A stretch of DNA of 11,404 nucleotides from CAYVSY01 sp964454255. GTDB taxonomy: Bacteria; Bacillota_I; Bacilli_A; RF39; UBA660. Under the pieces are notes generated by a model, which saw only the letters and a program-made list of their open reading frames with translations, was not told where the DNA came from and searched no databases. Both the position numbers and the translations under genes were made by a program. The stretch covers positions 1 through 11,404 of the forward strand of contig CAYVSY010000034.1 of NCBI GenBank assembly GCA_964454255.1. The letters run 5' to 3'. Shown here piece by piece: positions 7,370-11,404 of this stretch. Position 1 is the stretch's first letter; every line of letters starts with the position of its first letter.

Positions 7370-8162
7370 TTTCTTCTCCTATTAATGAATTATGTAATAT
7401 ACATCCTACTTCACTTATTTTAAATTGTTTATGGCTAATTCCTACTAATATATTATCTATATAACCGAATTTATTATTGTAAATTTTATCAATTCTAATA
7501 CATTCTAATAATCCTTTATTATTTAGACTTTCATACGGAACTAATAGTATTTCTTCTTTTCTATAATGATTTTTTAAATATTTATCATAAATTAATATAA
7601 TCGGTCTTTTTTGATATGGATCATATAAATTATTACCCGTATCAAAATAAGCATTGATATTTATTTTTTTTTTATCTTTAAAATATATGTCAATATTATA
7701 TATTTTAGAATTAATATTTTTTGTTTTTTTAAATTGTTTAATATAAATATATAAAATTAATGGTGATGTTATAAGCGATAATATAATATTAGGGCTTAAA
7801 CCATTATGATAAAATATTATGCCACTTGATTTATAACTGAATTGAATATTTAAAAAATATAAAAACCCACCTAGTATTATACTTATGGTAATTAAATAAA
7901 AAAAATTTTTTATAGTCCAATATATATTTTTATATCCAAAAGCAATTATAACTAATACAAATCCCATTATTAATTTAATAATAAATAATCCTAATGAAGA
8001 TATTTTAATAAATAATAAAAATATTGATAAACCACCTATCAAACTAGATAATATAATCCTTTTTATTGGAACTTTTCTTTTTAATATCAATCCAACAGTA
8101 AAAAGTAAAGAAGCATCGAATAAAAAATTAATTAAAAATACTACATCTAAATATATTTTCAT
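7353..8162 (-). CDS. spoIIGA: Sporulation sigma-E processing peptidase SpoIIGA
   Basis: SpoIIGA is the membrane-bound aspartic protease that removes the pro-sequence of sigma-E after septation. The 269-aa protein begins MKIYLDVVFLINFLFDASLL, the family hallmark. It has about five hydrophobic segments over residues 5-142, then a cytoplasmic domain with the catalytic motif FDTGNNLYDP (173-182; D174 is the active-site Asp of DTG). LVPYESL (207-213) and VGISHKQF (240-247) are further family blocks. It is about 40 residues shorter than the B. subtilis protein (about 309 aa), mostly through reduced C-terminal loops. GGTGAT lies 3 nt before the ATG. The next gene is its substrate sigE. Confidence 0.95.
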   Translation of the reverse strand: MKIYLDVVFLINFLFDASLLFTVGLILKRKVPIKRIILSSLIGGLSIFLLFIKISSLGLFIIKLIMGFVLVIIAFGYKNIYWTIKNFFYLITISIILGGFLYFLNIQFSYKSSGIIFYHNGLSPNIILSLITSPLILYIYIKQFKKTKNINSKIYNIDIYFKDKKKININAYFDTGNNLYDPYQKRPIILIYDKYLKNHYRKEEILLVPYESLNNKGLLECIRIDKIYNNKFGYIDNILVGISHKQFKISEVGCILHNSLIGEENEKIN

Positions 8163-8177
8163 TGTATCACCAATAAT

Positions 8178-8210
8178 AGTATAAAAAAAACATAATAAGT
8201 ATTATGTCAT
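8178..8210 (-). promoter_or_regulatory. Possible spoIIG promoter with a 21-nt spacer
   Basis: On the minus strand, ATGACA (8210-8205) and TATACT (8183-8178) are separated by 21 nt. This recalls the B. subtilis spoIIG promoter, which is sigma-A and Spo0A dependent and has an unusually long spacer of about 22 nt. No clear Spo0A box is visible. The predicted start (about 8171) would leave a leader of only about 9 nt. The element overlaps the terminator at 8183-8208. It is tentative. Confidence 0.35.
8183..8208 (-). terminator. Weak intrinsic terminator after the D-Ala-D-Ala carboxypeptidase gene
   Basis: On the minus strand, CATAAT (8206-8201), loop ACTT and ATTATG (8196-8191) are followed at once by eight T (8190-8183). 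One outer A-U pair and a G-U pair can extend the stem to 8 bp. The AT-only core makes it weak, but the T8 tract is the longest clean T run behind a hairpin on this strand here. It lies immediately after the stop of the upstream gene. Confidence 0.5.
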
Positions 8211-9283
8211 TTTTTGAACCATAATTTAATTTTATCAAAAATATTTAATTTATTTTTTTTATCTTTTTTAATATATATGTGTTCTGTCCATATTAATTCA
8301 TTATCTATATATAGATTGTTTTCTCCTACCATTTCGTTGTTTTTAACATTATTTATAACACTTAATTTTATATCATTGTGAACTTTATCAATTTCTATTT
8401 TTTTTAATGGTAAATATACATCATTATTTATATATAATTTATTTTTATAATAATTTTCATTTTGAATAAAAAAATTATTTTTATTTAATACTTTATAATT
8501 GGTATAATTTTCAAAACCATATTTATATAAGTTTTTATGTGTTTCCCAATCATTTCCGTCATTCAATGTTACTACAACTAAATTTAAATTATTTTTTGAA
8601 GCTGAAGTCACTAACGTTCGTTTTGCTTTTTCAGTCCATCCTGTTTTACCACCAGTGATGTAATTTATATCTAATAATTTATTTTTATTATACCAAATAT
8701 ATGTTTTTTTATTTGTTTTTAAAACATATTTTTTAGTTTTAACTATATTTTTATATTCTTCATATTGCATAGCATAACTTGTTAATAAAGCCATATCATA
8801 GGCAGTGGAATAATTACCTTCTTTATTGTCTAATCCACTAGAATTATTAAAGGTTGTGTTTTTCATTCCTAATTCCTTAGCACGATAATTCATTAGTTTT
8901 ACAAATTCTTCTTCACTATTTGAAACATAATTACTAATCATTAATGCGGCATCATTACCACTTCGTAACATCAATCCATATAATAAATCTTTTAATGTTA
9001 ATTCTTCACCAAGTTCAATATAAATGCCTGAACCATATGATTTTATTATACTATCATCAACTACAACGGTTTCATCTAAACGATTTGACTCAATAGCAAT
9101 TAAACAAGTCATAATTTTTGTAATAGACGCAATTAATCTAACATCATGCATGTTTTTTGATAGTAACACTCTATGACTATTTTGATCCATTAGTATATAT
9201 GAACTAGCACTTTCTCCCATTCCGTAAACAATATTTGGAAGGATAATATATATTATTAGTAATAATTTATATATTTTTTTCAT
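8207..9283 (-). CDS. D-alanyl-D-alanine carboxypeptidase, PBP5/DacF-like (peptidase S11)
   Basis: This penicillin-binding protein removes the terminal D-Ala from peptidoglycan stem peptides outside the membrane. The 358-aa precursor has a signal peptide (about residues 1-21: KK, then LLLIIYIILPNIVYG). The S11 catalytic motifs are SITK (53-56; nucleophile S53, K56), SGN (108-110) and KTGWT (213-217). Flanking blocks ILMDQNSHRVL (30-40) and NSSGLD (147-152) are typical. The region after about 270 is the beta-rich PBP5 C-terminal domain, ending in a Lys-rich amphipathic stretch with LNIFDKIKLWFKK, a likely membrane anchor. SD AGGTGA lies 4 nt before the ATG. The location 44 nt upstream of spoIIGA suggests a DacB/DacF-like sporulation role, but the paralogue cannot be fixed from sequence alone. 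Confidence 0.94.
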   Translation of the reverse strand: MKKIYKLLLIIYIILPNIVYGMGESASSYILMDQNSHRVLLSKNMHDVRLIASITKIMTCLIAIESNRLDETVVVDDSIIKSYGSGIYIELGEELTLKDLLYGLMLRSGNDAALMISNYVSNSEEEFVKLMNYRAKELGMKNTTFNNSSGLDNKEGNYSTAYDMALLTSYAMQYEEYKNIVKTKKYVLKTNKKTYIWYNKNKLLDINYITGGKTGWTEKAKRTLVTSASKNNLNLVVVTLNDGNDWETHKNLYKYGFENYTNYKVLNKNNFFIQNENYYKNKLYINNDVYLPLKKIEIDKVHNDIKLSVINNVKNNEMVGENNLYIDNELIWTEHIYIKKDKKNKLNIFDKIKLWFKK

Positions 9284-9313
9284 AGGGTCACCTATAATAA
9301 TATTATGTTTTTC

Positions 9314-9342
9314 TTTATAACTAATTCATGTAAAATATACAA
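9314..9342 (-). promoter_or_regulatory. Tentative promoter for the D-Ala-D-Ala carboxypeptidase gene
   Basis: On the minus strand, TTGTAT (9342-9337), 17 nt, then TATAAA (9319-9314). The -10 is good (5 of 6) but the -35 shares only TTG with the consensus. A sporulation sigma factor could read a different element in this stretch. It is the best candidate between the divergent genes. Confidence 0.3.
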
Positions 9343-9358
9343 TATTAATATTAACTAT

Positions 9359-9386
9359 TTGAAAATTTTATAGTTTATGATATAAT
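9359..9386 (+). promoter_or_regulatory. Sigma-A-type promoter with extended -10 for the lipoprotein gene
   Basis: TTGAAA (9359-9364, 5 of 6), a 16-nt spacer and a perfect TATAAT (9381-9386) preceded by TGA (extended -10). The start is expected near 9393, giving a leader of about 33 nt that carries the strong ribosome site AAAGGAGG (9413-9420), 5 nt before the ATG. Confidence 0.8.
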
Positions 9387-9425
9387 TTTGATAAGTCCTT
9401 TAAATATATATGAAAGGAGGTAACT

Positions 9426-10238
9426 ATGAAAAATTATAAATTTTTAATATTAATAATAATGATATTAGGACTATCAACTGGATGTGTAAAGTCTACTACT
9501 ACTTTATCAATTGGAGCTGACCGTTCTGTTTTAATTAGTGGTGAAAATTTAATATTAAATAGTATGTATGATGAATCTTTGTTTGATTTAAATAGTTGGA
9601 CTGAAAATGGTGGTTTAGTTCAAAAAAAGAGTGAAAATGGATATACTGGTATAGTATTTTCAAAAAAATATGAAAACATTGATGACATATCAAATTCAAA
9701 AAACAATGAAATAATTATTAGTGATTTTCTAAACAAAGATTTTGATGATAAAATTTTATTTAAAGTTAAAAATGGTTTTTTTAAAAATATATATTATGCT
9801 GATTTTAAATATAAAACTGATAAAAAAATTGATAATAATGAAAATTCAACAGATACAGATAATAATGATAATGCATTTGATTTTTCTAATTTAGATTCTT
9901 TAATTGAAAAACCGGAATTTAAGTATATTGTTAATTTACCTGTTAAATCATTAAGTAATAACGCTACAACGGTTTCAGATGATGGTATGACATTGTCTTG
10001 GAACATTGAAATGCTTAACACAACTGATATTACCTTCAGTTTTGAATTAATTAATACAAATAATATAATATTCTTATTTGCTAGTATTATTGTAATTTTA
10101 GGAATAATAATTTTCTTAACTGTTTTCTTAAACAGACATAAAAATGATCATATTGATACATCTTTAGAAAATAAAGAAGAAACAATACATGAACCAGATA
10201 TTATTGTTGATGAAAACGATAAAATGTCATTAAATTAA
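9426..10238 (+). CDS. Membrane lipoprotein with LppM-like architecture and a C-terminal membrane anchor
   Basis: The 270-aa product begins with a lipoprotein signal peptide. It has KNYK, a hydrophobic core and the lipobox LSTGC, so C20 should be lipidated. TTTLSIGADRSVLISGE follows, a beta-strand opening like that of LppM/DUF3153-type lipoproteins. Residues 135-160 form a linker rich in Asn, Asp and Ser. A second beta segment at about 165-210 ends with LSWNIEMLNTTDITFSFEL. A membrane helix at about 214-235 follows, then an acidic cytoplasmic tail of about 35 residues starting NRHKND. The protein is thus probably held at both ends with the middle outside the cell. LppM-like is my best family match, not a certain one; no enzymatic motif is visible. 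It is the only plus-strand gene, with its own promoter and terminator. Confidence 0.85.
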   Translation: MKNYKFLILIIMILGLSTGCVKSTTTLSIGADRSVLISGENLILNSMYDESLFDLNSWTENGGLVQKKSENGYTGIVFSKKYENIDDISNSKNNEIIISDFLNKDFDDKILFKVKNGFFKNIYYADFKYKTDKKIDNNENSTDTDNNDNAFDFSNLDSLIEKPEFKYIVNLPVKSLSNNATTVSDDGMTLSWNIEMLNTTDITFSFELINTNNIIFLFASIIVILGIIIFLTVFLNRHKNDHIDTSLENKEETIHEPDIIVDENDKMSLN

Positions 10239-10270
10239 TAAACATAGTAAAAAATTTAATGTTGTAAGAT

Positions 10271-10303
10271 AAAAGTAGACAAAAAAAATTGTTTACTTTT
10301 TTT
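10271..10303 (+). terminator. Intrinsic terminator of the lipoprotein gene, partly bidirectional
   Basis: An 11-bp stem AAAGTAGACAA / TTGTTTACTTT (10272-10282 and 10289-10299, with one G-U wobble) encloses an A6 loop and ends in a run of seven T (10297-10303). An A-T pair extends the base. On the minus strand the same arms pair with one A-C mismatch and a shorter T tail, so it could also slow transcription arriving from parE. Confidence 0.85.
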
Positions 10304-10309
10304 AATAAG

Positions 10310-10731
10310 TCATAAACAATTTCTAGTTTTTTTCTTTCTTATTAATTTTTTGGGCTTTGAAATTTGCACCATTATTTTATTTTTTACTTCATTATTATAA
10401 TGATTATATACTTTACTATCAAGCTTTATTGGTATATTTTTTTCTAGTTTCTCTTATTTCACTATACTTAACTATTGTTAAAGATGATATAGTAATAATT
10501 ATAGATAGAATAACACTTAGTAAAAAATTTACTACAATATTTGGTAAACTAAGTAAATAACTACTAATTAACAATATTGATTGTATTAATATAGCAGTTA
10601 TTTTTATATATAATTTTAATTTTTTTGAAATAATATTATTACATTCATTTTCATTAATTTCAATTGTTCAATAACATTTCCTTCGGTTGTAGTTGAAAAA
10701 TTTTTATTATTAATTAATTCTTTATTTACAT
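10310..10731 (-). pseudogene. Frame-disrupted small two-helix membrane protein downstream of parE
   Basis: No intact minus-strand frame exists here, but three successive open stretches read as one protein of about 140 residues. Frame A (about 10729-10665) gives a polar segment with KELINNK and TTTEGNVIEQ. Frame B (10667-10419) gives ENECNNIISKKLKLY and then two hydrophobic helices (ITAILIQSILLISSYLL; VVNFLLSVILSIIITISS), ending KYSEIRETRKK. Frame C (10453-10310) gives NIPIKLDSKVYNHYNNEVK and a very basic end. A GGAG ribosome site stands 5 nt before an ATG (10731-10729) that is followed at once by TAA; one missing base there would restore frame A. A second break lies near 10665 and a third near an A7 run at 10437-10443. 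I do not recognise the family. Sequencing or assembly error is the alternative. Confidence 0.55.
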
Positions 10732-10746
10732 TTTTCTCCAAAAATA

Positions 10747-11404
10747 TTAATTAATTTTAAAACTATCTTCTAAAGAAAATTCAACATTTTCTTCAATCCA
10801 AGCTTTTCTTGGCTCAACAGCATCTCCCATTAAAACACTTACTCTTTTTTCTGCTAAAGCAGCATCAGTAATATTGACTTTAATAAGGTTTCTGTTTAGC
10901 GGATTCATTGTTGTTTCCCATAATTGTGAAGCATTCATTTCACCTAAACCTTTATATCTTTGTATAAGATAATTTTTTTTATCTTTAATAGAATCTTTTA
11001 ATTCTTCATTTGTCCAAATATATTTATCATTTTTGTCATTTTGTAATTTTAATTTATATAGTGGTGGCATAGCAATATATAATTTGCCTGATTCAATTAA
11101 TGGCTTCATATATCGGTAAAAAAAGGTAATTAACAAGCATTGAATATGCGCTCCATCGTCATCAGCATCGGTCATAATAATTACTTTATCATAATTACTA
11201 TCTTTAACAATAAAATCATTTCCGTAACCTCCACCAATGGTGTGAATTAAAGTATTAATTTCTTCATTTTTAAATATCTCTTCCATACGAGCTTTTTCAG
11301 TATTAATTACTTTGCCTCGTAAAGGTAAAATAGCTTGAAATTTTCTATCTCGCCCCTGCTTAGCAGAACCACCAGCCGAATCACCTTCAACAATAAATAA
11401 TTCG
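10747..11404 (-). CDS. parE: DNA topoisomerase IV subunit B, C-terminal part (cut by window edge)
   Basis: The last 218 residues of a type IIA topoisomerase B subunit; the reading frame runs off the right edge, so the true start is outside. It contains the Toprim motifs ELFIVEGDSAGGSAKQGRD (from 11403) and IIMTDADDDGAHIQ, plus ILPLRGKVINTEKAR, YLIQRYKGLGEMNASQLWETTMNP and VLMGDAVEPRKAWIEENVEF. The wording NEEINTLIHTIGGGYGNDF, DSNYDKVIIMTDAD and FFYRYMKPLIESGKLYIAMPP fits Gram-positive ParE (GrlB) rather than GyrB. ParE supplies the ATPase and Toprim half of topoisomerase IV, which decatenates replicated chromosomes. parC, its usual next gene, does not follow: the next 430 bases hold only the broken membrane gene. 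Confidence 0.93.
   Translation of the reverse strand, partial: ELFIVEGDSAGGSAKQGRDRKFQAILPLRGKVINTEKARMEEIFKNEEINTLIHTIGGGYGNDFIVKDSNYDKVIIMTDADDDGAHIQCLLITFFYRYMKPLIESGKLYIAMPPLYKLKLQNDKNDKYIWTNEELKDSIKDKKNYLIQRYKGLGEMNASQLWETTMNPLNRNLIKVNITDAALAEKRVSVLMGDAVEPRKAWIEENVEFSLEDSFKIN

Noticed and set aside
10357..10560. Plus-strand open frame of 67 codons with hydrophobic residues
   Set aside because: It opens with TTG, has no ribosome site or promoter, and lies opposite the more coherent three-frame minus-strand reading. The hydrophobic composition is what the antisense of AT-rich membrane-helix codons gives.
10310..10731. Programmed ribosomal frameshifting as the explanation for the three-frame gene
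   Set aside because: It would need three separate shifts including one at the start codon, and no X XXY YYZ slippery heptamer is visible in frame at the first internal break. Decay or sequence error is simpler.
35..11404. Mycoplasma-type genetic code (TGA = Trp), suggested by the low GC content
   Set aside because: mltG, ireB and the carboxypeptidase end at TGA exactly where their families end, Trp codons are TGG, and sporulation genes are present.
1..11404. CRISPR array, insertion sequence, tRNA/rRNA gene, toxin-antitoxin or phage-defence system
   Set aside because: No spaced repeats, transposase or integrase motifs, cloverleaf-like GC-rich stems or defence-family signatures were seen. Repeated A/T runs are composition, not repeats.

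Overview
The window is strongly AT-rich (roughly a quarter G+C by eye) and gene-dense, with almost everything on the minus strand. Several genes end in TGA (mltG, ireB, the D-Ala-D-Ala carboxypeptidase) exactly where their families end, and Trp is written TGG. The standard bacterial code therefore applies, not the Mycoplasma TGA=Trp code. Strong AAGGAG-type ribosome sites, a SpoIIGA/pro-sigma-E pair and a gene order shared with Bacillus subtilis point to a low-GC Firmicute of the class Bacilli. It may be one of the AT-rich, uncultured, gut-type lineages (RF39/Erysipelotrichales-like), but the species cannot be read from the sequence.

Layout, read right to left in the direction of most transcription. 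(1) 10747-11404: the C-terminal part of ParE (topoisomerase IV subunit B), cut by the window edge. (2) About 10310-10731: a small two-helix membrane protein whose coding sequence is spread over three reading frames, apparently a decayed gene. It is followed by a strong hairpin that mainly terminates the converging lipoprotein gene. (3) 9426-10238, the only plus-strand gene: a lipoprotein of LppM-like architecture with its own good promoter. (4) 8207-9283: a PBP5-type D-alanyl-D-alanine carboxypeptidase, then spoIIGA and sigE (overlapping by 17 nt), closed by a terminator that contains the sigE stop codon. (5) 3873-6573: a tightly packed operon ireB - ruvX - DUF1292 gene - mltG - trmR - trhP1 - trhP2 (the last ends at 1843), with a good sigma-A-type promoter in front of ireB. 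(6) 35-1760: greA - tig with a near-consensus promoter.

The ireB-to-greA order is that of B. subtilis yrzL-yrrK-yrzB-yrrL-yrrM-yrrN-yrrO-(udk)-greA, without udk. It joins cell-wall control (IreB, MltG), pre-16S rRNA processing (RuvX/YqgF) and wobble-uridine modification (TrhP1/TrhP2 hydroxylate U34, TrmR methylates it to mo5U), and runs on into transcript-cleavage (GreA) and nascent-chain folding (trigger factor) genes. The sporulation block supplies the mother-cell sigma factor and its processing protease, with a peptidoglycan-trimming enzyme directly upstream.

I see no mobile element, CRISPR array, rRNA or tRNA. The window is mostly conserved core genome. The least ordinary items are the frame-broken membrane gene beside parE, a possible long-spacer spoIIG promoter lying inside a terminator hairpin, and the shortened pro-sequence of sigma-E.
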